Shown here piece after piece: positions 53,115 to 61,455 of a stretch of DNA of 64,000 bases; the first letter of the stretch is position 1; the number at the start of each line of letters is the position of its first letter. Position numbers and translations under genes: made by a program. The notes below the pieces were generated by a model. The model ran no database searches. It was not told the origin of the DNA and saw only the letters and a list, made by a program, of their open reading frames with translations. This stretch comes from Ferrovibrio xuzhouensis (GTDB taxonomy: Bacteria > Pseudomonadota > Alphaproteobacteria > Ferrovibrionales > Ferrovibrionaceae). The stretch is taken from positions 62,001 to 126,000 of the forward strand of contig NZ_JBHRYJ010000004.1 of the NCBI RefSeq assembly GCF_042648965.1, written 5' to 3'.

Positions 53115-54437
53115 TCACACCTTGTAGAAACGCTGCAGGCGCTTCTCGGCCTCGGCGAGGGCGTCCTTGGGTGACTTCGAGCCCGAGGCAGCCTGTGCCA
53201 CCATGTTGTTGACGATGTAGTCGTTCAAGGCGGCGGCCGAGGAATAGCCGAGCTCGCCCGAATAGCCGTGCCACAGCATGTTCTTCACCGTGTCGCGGTA
53301 GGGCAGGTTCTTCGGATCCGACTTCCAGACCGCATTGTTCTCGTAGGCTTTCAGCGGATGGGTGACATAGCCGATCGCCGCCGACTGCCAAGGCTCGTAC
53401 TGCTCCTTTTCCATCATGTGCAGCAGGTAGGCCTTCGCCGCGTTCGGGTACTTGCAGTACTTGAACACGTAGGACTGGCTGTACAGGTGCAGTTCGGTGG
53501 GCTTGCCGACCGGGCCGACCGGGAAGTTGGCGTGGTAGATGTCCTTCGCCATCTCGTTCAGCTTGGGGTCCTTCGAGGTCTTGGCGGCATAGTAGACCGA
53601 GATGCCGTTGTTGGTCAGACTGATCTGGCCGTCGAGGAACGCCTTGTTGTTGTTCGGGTCGAGCCAGCCGAGCGTGCCCTGGATAAAGGTCGGATACAGT
53701 TCCTTGGCGTATTCCAGTGCCTTCAGCGTTTCGGGGCTGTTGATGACGACGTTGTTCTTGTCGTCGACCATCTTGCCGCCGAAGGCCCACATCAGCCAGT
53801 AGGTCCACGAACCGTCGCCCACCGCATTGCCGAGCGCCATGCCGGCCGGCGTGCCCTTGTCATGCAGCGCCTTGCACAGCTTGAGGAAGCCGTCCATGTC
53901 CTTGGGGAATTCCTTGAAGCCAGCGGCTTCCATGTGGCTTTTGCGATAGACCATGCAGGCACCGGCGGCACCGAGCGGCAGGCCGATCCACCTGCTGCCG
54001 CGCTTGCTGTACTTCTCGCAGACCGGGAACCAGCCGCCGTATTTGCCGCCGAGATAGTTGGCGATGTCGCTGAGGTCGACCAGCTTGTCGGAGAACAGCT
54101 GCGGCGAGTCGAAGAAGTCGACGATGATGTCCGGGCCCGAGCCGACATTGGCGGCCACCGAGGCCTTGGGCGAGACATCCGGCCAGTTCTCGCGGTCGAT
54201 GCGGACCTCGACGCCGGTCTTCTCGGTGAATTTCTTGGTGTTGGCCATCCACTGGTCGATGTCGCCCTGGACGAACTGGCTCCAGCGCAGCACGCGCAGC
54301 TTGGCACCTTTCTCGATCTTCAGGTTCGGGGCCTGTTGCGCGAAGGATGATTGCGGCAGCAGCAGGCTGCCGCCGGCACCGGCCGCGGCGGCGGCCACAG
54401 TGGTTTTCAGAACATCGCGCCTGGTGAAATCGGACAT
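53115..54437 (-). CDS. Sugar-type ABC transporter substrate-binding protein
   Basis: A 440-aa periplasmic protein with a twin-arginine-type leader (F-T-R-R-D-V-L-K-T-T then Ala/Gly). The mature region L-R-V-L-R-W-S-Q-F-V-Q-G-D-I-D-Q-W fits the extracellular solute-binding family 1 (CUT1). It heads the operon with two permeases. The start at 54437 puts the RR motif near the N-terminus. The ligand is unknown. Confidence 0.88.
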   Translation of the reverse strand: MSDFTRRDVLKTTVAAAAAGAGGSLLLPQSSFAQQAPNLKIEKGAKLRVLRWSQFVQGDIDQWMANTKKFTEKTGVEVRIDRENWPDVSPKASVAANVGSGPDIIVDFFDSPQLFSDKLVDLSDIANYLGGKYGGWFPVCEKYSKRGSRWIGLPLGAAGACMVYRKSHMEAAGFKEFPKDMDGFLKLCKALHDKGTPAGMALGNAVGDGSWTYWLMWAFGGKMVDDKNNVVINSPETLKALEYAKELYPTFIQGTLGWLDPNNNKAFLDGQISLTNNGISVYYAAKTSKDPKLNEMAKDIYHANFPVGPVGKPTELHLYSQSYVFKYCKYPNAAKAYLLHMMEKEQYEPWQSAAIGYVTHPLKAYENNAVWKSDPKNLPYRDTVKNMLWHGYSGELGYSSAAALNDYIVNNMVAQAASGSKSPKDALAEAEKRLQRFYKV

Positions 54438-54784
54438 GCGGATACGCCCTCCCATGGTTGTCTGACGGTCTTCGCCCCTGCATCGTTGGCAGTCGGGCGG
54501 TCATGAACGCTTCAGTACCAGTTCACTCTCGGCGCAGTGATGCACGGCACCGATCAGTCCAGGGGGGATTGGCGCCGGCCTTCTGTCCGGCAGATCAAGA
54601 CGTTTCCTCGTTTTTTCGCCCGGTCGTGCGATTGCCGGGTTTGATATCTGATATATCTGTTCGCGGAGCGTAAGCAGCCTTGGGCGCCGGCGCAACCCCT
54701 TTAATGTTTTTGTCGCGTCACGCCGTGCGCTGCACAAAGACCGACGGGCCGCAGCACTGCGCCGGGCGGTGCTGCGGGCGGTTT
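54438..54784. other. Upstream region of the sugar ABC operon (347 bp)
   Basis: No coding-like ORF. An AT-rich spot, TGATATCTGATATATCTG at about 54641-54658, contains a near-repeat (ATATCTG twice) and could be part of an operator or promoter for the binding-protein gene. Nothing else stands out. Confidence 0.3.
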
Positions 54785-55420
54785 TCAGGCCAGTGTGGCG
54801 GCGAAGACCCGTGCGGCATTGCCGCCCAGCAGTTTGGCGGTCTCCTCGGCCGAAAACCCCTGCGCCAGCAGGGCCGCGGCAAGGTCGGGCAACTGGGCAT
54901 AGCTGCTGAAGGCGGCCGGGCTCAGCAGCCCCATCATGTCGCTGCCGAGCCCGACATGGGCGACGCCGGCGACCTCGACCATGCGCGCCATGCCCTCGGC
55001 CAGCGCGGCCATGTCGGGGAAGATCGTGGTCGGCGGCCAGATGCCGATGACGCCGCCGGTTTCGGCGACGATCCGGGCATGATCCGGGCTGATGGTGCGG
55101 CTGTAGCGGCCGGGCTTCGGATTCAGCGAGGTATGCGGCAGCACCAGCGGCTTTTCGGTCACCGCGGCCACCCGCTTCACCAGTTCATAGGGGCCATGGG
55201 CGATATCGACCACGATGCCGCGGCGGTTGCAGCGCCGGATGACGGCGGCGCCGGCATCGGCCAGGCCGCCATGCAGGCGGGGTTCGGTCTGGATGTCGCC
55301 CAGCTCGTTGACCCGGTAATGGGTGAGCTGTAACTGCCGCAGATGCCAGCGCTTATAGGCCTCGTCGACCCGGTCGGCACTGCCCTCGAGGAAGTCGCCG
55401 CCCTCGCTGGTCACGATCAT
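54785..55420 (-). pseudogene. 5'-truncated M19 membrane dipeptidase
   Basis: Only about 211 residues of a roughly 350-aa renal-dipeptidase family protein remain. They include the bridging-Glu segment TSEGGDFLEG, QLTHYRVNELGDIQTE, VVDIAHGPYE and VGLGSDM. The N-terminal H-x-D metal site is gone, so activity is very unlikely. Homology-like sequence begins a little before the ATG (S-L-A-A-A-T-A-A-H-P-A), in a frame that cannot be reached from the upstream fragment. That shows a deletion junction, not a true start. The ATG overlaps the stop of the upstream broken gene (ATGA). Confidence 0.72.
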
Positions 55421-55697
55421 CGCGGGATGGGCGGCGGTGGCGGCCGCCAGGCTCTGCCGGTCGGTGCCGCGGCGGTGACGGTGATGATCCGCGCCGCGTC
55501 GTGCGGCAGACAGCCGGCACAGCAGGCCGGCTCGTCGGTCAGGAAAAAGATGTCATGGCGGTCGCCAGGTCCCAATGCTTCAGGACTGAGGGCGCTTCAG
55601 GACTGAGGGCCGCGAACCAGCCCTCGATTTCGACCTGCCGGCCGTGCAGCCGTCCGGTCATTTCCCCGTGCTGAAGATCGGACCAGTCGATGCGCAT
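55417..55697 (-). pseudogene. Frameshifted small cysteine-motif gene
   Basis: Starts at ATG 55697 after AGGGAGG with MRIDWSDLQHGEMTGRLHG and is stopped at 55539 by a 17-bp tandem duplication. Removing one copy restores a frame reading GDRHDIFFLTDEPACCAGCLPHDAARIITV. Its CCAGC cluster and preceding strand recall small DUF3299-like proteins. The restored frame soon ends in Pro-rich sequence next to the truncated dipeptidase, so its 3' end is also lost. Family assignment is tentative. Confidence 0.55.
55577..55610. repeat. 17-bp perfect tandem duplication
   Basis: On the minus strand GCCCTCAGTCCTGAAGC occurs twice in a row (55577-55593 and 55594-55610). The unit length is not a multiple of 3, and it produces the frameshift in the small gene. 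It looks like a recent replication-slippage event. Confidence 0.95.
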
Positions 55698-55814
55698 GGC
55701 CAGCCTCCCTGCGGCGCGCGGCACCGGCGGCCGCCGGCATGTCAGCATACAATGCTTCGCTTGACGCCGGTATGACCGGCTGTTCTGCTGCCGGCAGATT
55801 CAGGGAGAATGGCG

Positions 55815-56204
55815 ATGACGGCAGTGAACCCGCAGATCACCGATATTCTGGAAATCGTGCAGGTCTATCTCGACGGGCTGTATGCAGGCGATACAGCCAA
55901 GCTGCGGCAGGCCTTCCACCCGGCCTCCAGCCTGTTCGCATCGGCGGACGGCAAGCTGGTACAGGTGCCGCGCGAGGACTGGTGCAAGATGGTCGAGGGC
56001 CGGCCGGCGCCGCAGGCCAAGGGGCAGGGCCGCGAGCATGACCGGATTCTCTCGGTCGACATGACCGGACCCGATACGGCGATGGTGAAGCTGAACTGCG
56101 CGATCCTGCCGCGGCTGTTCACCGACTATCTCAGCCTGATCCGCCTCGACGGCCGCTGGCAGATCATCAGCAAGACCTACACCTTCGAGACGCTGCCGGC
56201 CTGA
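55815..56204 (+). CDS. NTF2-like (lumazine-binding-type) protein
   Basis: A 129-aa protein with the SnoaL/NTF2-like fold of the Lumazine_bd_2 type: ITDILEIVQVYLDGLYAGDTAKLRQAFHP followed by the C-terminal LIRLDGRWQIISKTYTF. Such proteins bind small ligands or act as isomerases; the role is unknown. I prefer the second ATG (55815), which sits 8 bp from AGGGAG. Confidence 0.8.
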   Translation: MTAVNPQITDILEIVQVYLDGLYAGDTAKLRQAFHPASSLFASADGKLVQVPREDWCKMVEGRPAPQAKGQGREHDRILSVDMTGPDTAMVKLNCAILPRLFTDYLSLIRLDGRWQIISKTYTFETLPA

Positions 56205-56211
56205 GGCGGGA

Positions 56212-57459
56212 TTACTCCGCGGCGGCCGCTGTCGGCTGCGACTTGCGGCGCACGGTAAAGGCCGTGACGCTGCCGCAGGCGAGGATGGCGGCGACGAACA
56301 GCAGTACCTTGTCGGCATGGCCGTGGTCGAGCAACTGGCCCATGATCAGCGGCACCAGCGCCGAGCCGGCATCGAGGCCGGAATAGACGAAGCCGAACAC
56401 CCGGCCCGACGCGCCCTTGGGCGTGGCGCCGCGCACGATCAGGTCACGCGACGGGGTGGTGAAGCCGAACAGGAAGCCGGCGCCAGCAATGCAGGCGATC
56501 AGCAGGGAGTCCGGCAGGTGCACCAGCGCCGCCACCAGCATCAGCGCCCCCGAGCTCAGCAGCCCGCCGACCACGATCACCTCGACCGGGATGCCGCGGT
56601 CGGCAACCCAGCCGCCGCTCATGATGCCGACGGCCGAGGCGAGCAGGAAGCCGGTCAGCGCCGTGGCGCCGATGGCGAGCGGGGTGCCGAACAGGGTCTG
56701 CAGGGTAGCCGGCAGGAAGTTCTGCAGGCCGATGGCGACGATGGACGTGAACATGAAATAGACGAAGCACATCACCACCGGCAGGGTGAGGATGGCGGCG
56801 AGCGGCAGCGGTGCCGGGCCGCCTGTCTTGCCGGCCGCCTTGCGCTGGCCGGCGCCGGCATCGTCGCGCAGCAGGTCGCGGTTCAGCACCAGGGTGGCAA
56901 GGATGACGAGGCCGATGATCCCGGCGACCAGCGGCGCGGCATGCCAGCCGGCGAAAGCGGCCACGCCGCCCATCAGCGCGGGCGCCAGCGCCCAGCCGAG
57001 ATTGCCGGCAAAGGTATGGCTGCCATAGGCGACGCCGAGGCGTTTGGAATCGATGCTGGCGCCGAGGATCGAATAATCGGCCGGATGGAACACGCAGTTG
57101 CCGAGACCGGCCAGCAGCATCACCGGGAACAGCATCCAGTAGGCCGGGACCAGCGACAGCAGCAGGATGGCGACGCAGAAGATGCCGAGGCCGCCCATCA
57201 GCACGTTGCGGGCGCCGATGCGGTCGACCAGGAAGCCGGCCGGGGTCTGCAGGGTGCCGGAGATCACGTAGAAGCAGGTGGTGATCAGGCCAAGCTCGGT
57301 ATAGCTGACCTGGAAGACATCCTTCAGCCAGGGAAACAGCGAAGGCAGCACGAGCTGGAAGAAATGGCTGCAGCCATGGGCGGCGCCGACCAGCGCCATG
57401 ACCTTGAGATCGCGGCTGGGAAGGGCCGGCTGGCCGGCCGGAATGGCAAACTCGGACAT
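56212..57459 (-). CDS. MFS transporter
   Basis: A 415-aa major facilitator with about 12 helices. The loop 2-3 motif G-F-L-V-D-R-I-G-A-R-N-V-L is the MFS signature, partly repeated at GGWVADRGIPVEVIVV. Start taken at 57459 (MSEFAIPAGQ). It may belong with the upstream import locus on the same strand, but a terminator separates them. The substrate is unknown. Confidence 0.88.
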   Translation of the reverse strand: MSEFAIPAGQPALPSRDLKVMALVGAAHGCSHFFQLVLPSLFPWLKDVFQVSYTELGLITTCFYVISGTLQTPAGFLVDRIGARNVLMGGLGIFCVAILLLSLVPAYWMLFPVMLLAGLGNCVFHPADYSILGASIDSKRLGVAYGSHTFAGNLGWALAPALMGGVAAFAGWHAAPLVAGIIGLVILATLVLNRDLLRDDAGAGQRKAAGKTGGPAPLPLAAILTLPVVMCFVYFMFTSIVAIGLQNFLPATLQTLFGTPLAIGATALTGFLLASAVGIMSGGWVADRGIPVEVIVVGGLLSSGALMLVAALVHLPDSLLIACIAGAGFLFGFTTPSRDLIVRGATPKGASGRVFGFVYSGLDAGSALVPLIMGQLLDHGHADKVLLFVAAILACGSVTAFTVRRKSQPTAAAAE

Positions 57460-57594
57460 GAGCGACCTGCTGCAGGATGGGGTGGCGTCGGGACGGATGT
57501 TTCCGCCGGCTGTGGTCGCCGGTTGCCGCGACTGTAGCAGATTCAGGCCGGCCGGCGAGGGGAAAGTCATGGCCCGGATGATCTTCCGCGGCGC

Positions 57595-57629
57595 AAAAAA
57601 AGAAAGCGCGGGACGTTGCCGCCCCGCGC
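57595..57629 (-). terminator. Rho-independent terminator of the binding-protein gene
   Basis: On the minus strand a 7-bp GC stem, GCGCGGG/CCCGCGC, with a 10-nt loop is followed by TTTCTTTTTTT, 27 nt past the stop of the binding-protein gene. This is a classic intrinsic terminator and isolates that gene from the MFS gene. Confidence 0.85.
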
Positions 57630-57655
57630 CGGTTTCTGCCGCGAAACGGGGCAGC

Positions 57656-58651
57656 TTATTTGGTCATCTTGATCGAGGTGTCGAGGAACTCGTTGGTATA
57701 GGCCTTGGCGACATCGAAATCCTTTTCCATGCCGAAGTAGGTCTTCACCAGGTCGTAGTCGCTCTTCAGCCGGTCGCCGCTGAAGGCACCGAGCGCCACG
57801 CTGGTGGTGGTCGGGTCGGCCATCAGTTCCTTGATGCGGTTCCACTGGTCGCGCTGGTTCGGCTCGTCGAGGCCACTGACGCTGGCCATCAGCGCCTTCA
57901 GGCAGGGGCTGACATCGGCGACGCAGGCGGCAAAGGCCTTCTGCGATACCCTGGTGAACTTGGCGACGATGTCCTTGTGCTTGGCGAGATAGTCGCCGTT
58001 GACGATCACCGAGTTGCCATAGAGGTTCAGGCCGATGTTGCGCCAGGCGAGGAAGCCGAGGTCCTTGCCGAACTCGCGCACCTTCAGGTCATGCTCGTTG
58101 TAGAAGTCGCTGGTGATGTCGATGACATGGCTTTTCAGCGAGGCGAGCTTGGCCTGCGGCGCGATGTTGACGAAGGTCACCGAGTCGGCCGGAATGCCGA
58201 CCAGCTTGGCGAAGGCCGGCCACATCACGCGCGAGGCATCGCCCGGCGGGTTGCCGAGCTTCTTGCCGGGGAAATCCGCCGGTCCCTTGATCCCCGAACT
58301 CTTCAGCCAGTAGAAGCCCTGCGGCGAATTGGCATAGACCGCCATCACGGCGACGATGTCGGCGCCCTTGCTCTTGCCGACCAGCGCGGTGGCCATGTCG
58401 GCGATGGCGAATTCGGTGCTGGCGGCGCCGATGCGCTGCACGGCGACGCCCGAGCCGCGGCCGGCTTCGATGCTGACATCGAGGCCTTCCTTCTCGTACC
58501 AGCCCTGCGCCTTGGCATAGTAGTAGGGCGAATGGTCGGCGGTCGGCACCCAGTTCAGCAGCAGGTTGACCTTGTCCGCGGCATGGCCGGTCGCCGGCAG
58601 CAGGGCCGCGGCTGTCACGGCGATGGCAAGAATACGGCGAAATGTCATCAT
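57656..58651 (-). CDS. NMT1/ThiY-like ABC substrate-binding protein
   Basis: A 331-aa periplasmic protein. The signal peptide ends ATGHAAD, then VNLLLNWVPTADHSPYYYAKAQGWYEKEGLDV is typical of the family that binds pyrimidines, taurine-like sulfonates or aromatic acids. It is divergent from tetR; permease and ATPase genes of the same transporter type follow tetR. The region upstream contains the first operator-like sequence, so TetR may control both directions. Confidence 0.87.
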   Translation of the reverse strand: MMTFRRILAIAVTAAALLPATGHAADKVNLLLNWVPTADHSPYYYAKAQGWYEKEGLDVSIEAGRGSGVAVQRIGAASTEFAIADMATALVGKSKGADIVAVMAVYANSPQGFYWLKSSGIKGPADFPGKKLGNPPGDASRVMWPAFAKLVGIPADSVTFVNIAPQAKLASLKSHVIDITSDFYNEHDLKVREFGKDLGFLAWRNIGLNLYGNSVIVNGDYLAKHKDIVAKFTRVSQKAFAACVADVSPCLKALMASVSGLDEPNQRDQWNRIKELMADPTTTSVALGAFSGDRLKSDYDLVKTYFGMEKDFDVAKAYTNEFLDTSIKMTK

Positions 58652-58810
58652 GAACCCCCTCGAGGCTTGATTCGCCGGCCGCCTCCGGATCTCCCCGTGG
58701 TCTCCCCCTCGTGGTTTCCGGGCGGCGGGGGCCGGTCGGGTCCCGCCGCGGAGCCCGCGCCGGCCCCTGCGAGGAAACTGTAGCCAGACGGCAACATTCG
58801 TTCAATAATT

Positions 58811-58830
58811 AATCAACTGGTTGGATGATA
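58811..58830. promoter_or_regulatory. Candidate TetR operator 1 (between binding protein and tetR)
   Basis: The sequence AATCAACTGGTTGGATGATA lies 13 bp before the tetR ATG and matches the second site at 59521-59540 in 16 of 20 positions, including the whole AATCAACTGGTTGG core. One half-site is degraded, so binding may be weaker than at the second site. Confidence 0.6.
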
Positions 58831-58843
58831 AAGAGAGGGTGCG

Positions 58844-59506
58844 ATGCAGGAGACGGTCCAGGGCCGGGAAGAGGGTACCGAGCGGCGCCGCGACCGGGTC
58901 GCCACCAAGGCGGCCCTGCTGCAGGCGGCCATTGCCGATTTCGCCGCCAAGGGCTTTGCCGGGGCGCGCATCGACGAGATCGCCCAGCGCGCCGGGGTCA
59001 ACAAGCAGCTCGTCTACCATTACTTCGGCAGCAAGGACGAACTCTACCGGGCGGCGCTGGAGGCGGTATATGCCGAGATCCGCGAGCGCGAGAGCGCCCT
59101 GCATCTGGCCGACCTGTCGCCGCTGGCCGCGATGGAACGGCTGATCGGCTTTTCCTTCGATTACCTGGCCGAACACCCCGAATTCATTGCCCTGCTGAAT
59201 GACGAGAACCGCCAGGATGCCCGCCATGTGCGCGGCTCGGCGCGGCTCGAGGAGATGCATTCGCCGCTGGTCACCCTGATGCGCCAGACCATCGAGCGCG
59301 GTGCCGCCGAGGGCGTGTTCCGCAACGACCTTGACCCGGTGCAGCTCTACATCTCGATCGCCGGCCTGTCGTATTTCTTCTTTTCCAACAACCGCACCCT
59401 GTCGGCGATTTTCGGCCGTCCGCTCGACAAGCCGAAGGCGGTGGCCGAACGCCGCCGCCATGTGGTGACCTTTGCCATGGCCGCCCTGCGGCCGGAGGTC
59501 GTGTAA
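58844..59506 (+). CDS. TetR-family regulator
   Basis: A 220-aa regulator with the N-terminal helix-turn-helix RIDEIAQRAGVNKQLVYHYFGSKDELY and a C-terminal ligand domain with ENRQDARHVRG. The C-terminal part resembles the RutR-like TetR_C group. It probably represses itself and the operon to the right through two similar operators. The inducer is probably the transported compound or its product. Confidence 0.9.
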   Translation: MQETVQGREEGTERRRDRVATKAALLQAAIADFAAKGFAGARIDEIAQRAGVNKQLVYHYFGSKDELYRAALEAVYAEIRERESALHLADLSPLAAMERLIGFSFDYLAEHPEFIALLNDENRQDARHVRGSARLEEMHSPLVTLMRQTIERGAAEGVFRNDLDPVQLYISIAGLSYFFFSNNRTLSAIFGRPLDKPKAVAERRRHVVTFAMAALRPEVV

Positions 59507-59520
59507 TTTTGATGACAAAT

Positions 59521-59540
59521 AATCAACTGGTTGGTTGATT
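59521..59540. promoter_or_regulatory. Candidate TetR operator 2 (before the permease)
   Basis: A perfect inverted repeat, AATCAAC and GTTGATT, around the 6-bp spacer TGGTTG, lies between tetR and the permease gene. The same core recurs at 58811. Such a 20-bp dyad is typical for TetR dimers, and the position overlaps where a promoter for the operon is expected. Confidence 0.7.
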
Positions 59541-59588
59541 AGGTAAGGGGCTGCCGCTAGACTGCCGGCAGTCATCCAGGGGGTGAGC

Positions 59589-60404
59589 ATGGCAGCAGGC
59601 GACCGGACCGGCATGGACACGGCAGAGGCGGGGGCACCCCCGCCGGATGGCCGCCGCCTGCGCTGGCTGACCATCCTAGCGGTCCATGTGGTCGCTGTGA
59701 TCGTCTGGGAAGTGCTGGTGCGCATGACCAGCCTGCCGGCCTTCATCCTGCCGGCGCCGAGTGCCATCCTGGCTACGCTGGCCAAGAGCAACTACGCTTG
59801 GCTGAGCAATACCTGGGTCACCAGCATCGAGATCTTCGGCGGCTATGTGCTGTCGCTGGTCGCCGGCGTGCTGCTGGCGCTGATGTTCACCTGGTCGCGA
59901 CTGCTGACGCTGGCCGTTTTCCCGCTGTTCGTCACGCTGAACATGATCCCCAAGGTGGCGCTGGGGCCGCTGATCATCGTCTGGTTCTCCTACGGTATCG
60001 GCACCAACGTGTTGATCACCCTGTCGCTCTGCTTCTTCCCGATCCTGCTGACCACCGTGCGTGGCCTGAAGGAGGTCGAACCCGACCTGCTCGACTTGGT
60101 GCGCTCGCTGAAGGGCTCGCGCTGGCAGGCCTTCATCTACATCCAGCTGCCTGGCGCGCTGCCCTATGTCTTCTCCGGCATGAAGGTGGCGGCGATCCTC
60201 GCCGTCGCCGGCGCGGTGGTCGGCGAGTTCATCTCGTCGGACCGCGGCCTCGGCTACCTGATGATTCAGGTGCAGGCGGCGCTCGATACCCCGGCCATGT
60301 TCATGGCCGTCGTGCTCATCACCCTGATCGGCATCCTGCTCTACCTGCTGGTGGTGGTGCTGGAACATCTGCTGGTCCGCAGGGACGCAAGGATTTCATC
60401 ATGA
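59589..60404 (+). CDS. ABC transporter permease (SsuC/TauC-like)
   Basis: A 271-aa inner-membrane protein with about six helices. The EAA-like loop is L-L-D-L-V-R-S-L-K-G-S-R-W-Q-A-F. It has LPAPSAILATL near the N-terminus as in SsuC/TauC/ThiX permeases. CAGGGGGTG precedes the ATG. It overlaps the epimerase-like gene (ATGA) and is the first gene behind the second operator. Confidence 0.9.
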   Translation: MAAGDRTGMDTAEAGAPPPDGRRLRWLTILAVHVVAVIVWEVLVRMTSLPAFILPAPSAILATLAKSNYAWLSNTWVTSIEIFGGYVLSLVAGVLLALMFTWSRLLTLAVFPLFVTLNMIPKVALGPLIIVWFSYGIGTNVLITLSLCFFPILLTTVRGLKEVEPDLLDLVRSLKGSRWQAFIYIQLPGALPYVFSGMKVAAILAVAGAVVGEFISSDRGLGYLMIQVQAALDTPAMFMAVVLITLIGILLYLLVVVLEHLLVRRDARISS

Positions 60405-61453
60405 CGAAGATCGATCACTGGCTTGACGACGGGGTACTGCCGACCGGCTTCGCCGACGAGGCGGCGCTGGAGGAATTCATGACCCGGCCGAGCCGGGCGC
60501 TGGCGGCGGACCTCGCCGCGCTCGACGGCGATATCATGATCCTCGGCGTCGGCGGCAAGATGGGCCCGACCATGGCGCGGCTGGCCAAGCGCGCGGCGCC
60601 CGACAGGCGCGTGATCGGCGTCGCCCGGTTCAGCGAGAAGGGCCTGAAGGAAGGCCTCGAGCGTCACGGCATCGAGACCATCGCCGCCGACCTGATGGAC
60701 CGCGCCGCCGTCGACGCGCTGCCGCGGGCAAAGAATGTCGTGTTCATGGCCGGCCGCAAGTTCGGCGCCAGCGGCAACCAGAGCCTGACCTGGGCGATGA
60801 ATGCCCATGTGCCGGCACTGGTCGCCGAAAGCTTCCGCGCCTCGCGCATCGTCGCTTTCTCGACCGGCTGCGTGTATCCCTTCGTGCCGGTCGCCAGCCA
60901 GGGTTCGACCGAGGCGATGCCGCCGGACCCGCCGGGCGAATACGCCATGTCCTGCATCGGCCGCGAGCGCATGTTCGAGCATTTCTCGCAAGTGCATGGC
61001 ACGCCGGGCCGGCTGTTCCGGCTCAATTACTCCATCGACCTGCGCTACGGCGTGCTGCATGACGTGGCGCAGCTTGTCCTGCGCGGCGAGCCGGTGGATG
61101 TCACCATGGGCCATGTCAATGTGATCTGGCAGGGCGATGCCAATGCCCAGGCGCTGCGCTGCCTGCGCGCCGCCACCGCGCCGACCTCGCCGCTGAACGT
61201 CACCGGGCCGGAGACCATCGCCGTGCGCTGGCTGGCCGAAAGCTTCGGCAAGCGCTTCGGCAAGACGCCGCAGATTACCGGCACCGAGGCGCCGACCGCC
61301 TGGCTGAACAATGCCGCCGAGGCCGCGCGACTGTTCGGCTATCCGCGCGTGCCGCTGGCCGCCATGCTCGACTGGGTCGCCGACTGGGTGTCGCGCAGCG
61401 GTCGCAGCCTCGGCAAGCCGACCCATTTCGAAGTGCGCGACGGAGCCTACTGA
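60401..61453 (+). CDS. NAD-dependent epimerase-like protein
   Basis: A 350-aa extended-SDR-like protein. A roughly 40-residue leader precedes the Rossmann motif LGVGGKMG (residues 48-55). Family order is present: D-L-M-D after the second strand, FSTGCVYPF, and EYAMSCIGRERMF. The Tyr+4 residue of the usual YxxxK is cysteine, not lysine, so ordinary SDR catalysis may be lost or altered. It is translationally coupled to the permease. Substrate unknown; the operon context suggests a catabolic oxidoreductase. Confidence 0.8.
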   Translation: MTKIDHWLDDGVLPTGFADEAALEEFMTRPSRALAADLAALDGDIMILGVGGKMGPTMARLAKRAAPDRRVIGVARFSEKGLKEGLERHGIETIAADLMDRAAVDALPRAKNVVFMAGRKFGASGNQSLTWAMNAHVPALVAESFRASRIVAFSTGCVYPFVPVASQGSTEAMPPDPPGEYAMSCIGRERMFEHFSQVHGTPGRLFRLNYSIDLRYGVLHDVAQLVLRGEPVDVTMGHVNVIWQGDANAQALRCLRAATAPTSPLNVTGPETIAVRWLAESFGKRFGKTPQITGTEAPTAWLNNAAEAARLFGYPRVPLAAMLDWVADWVSRSGRSLGKPTHFEVRDGAY

Positions 61454-61455
61454 GC

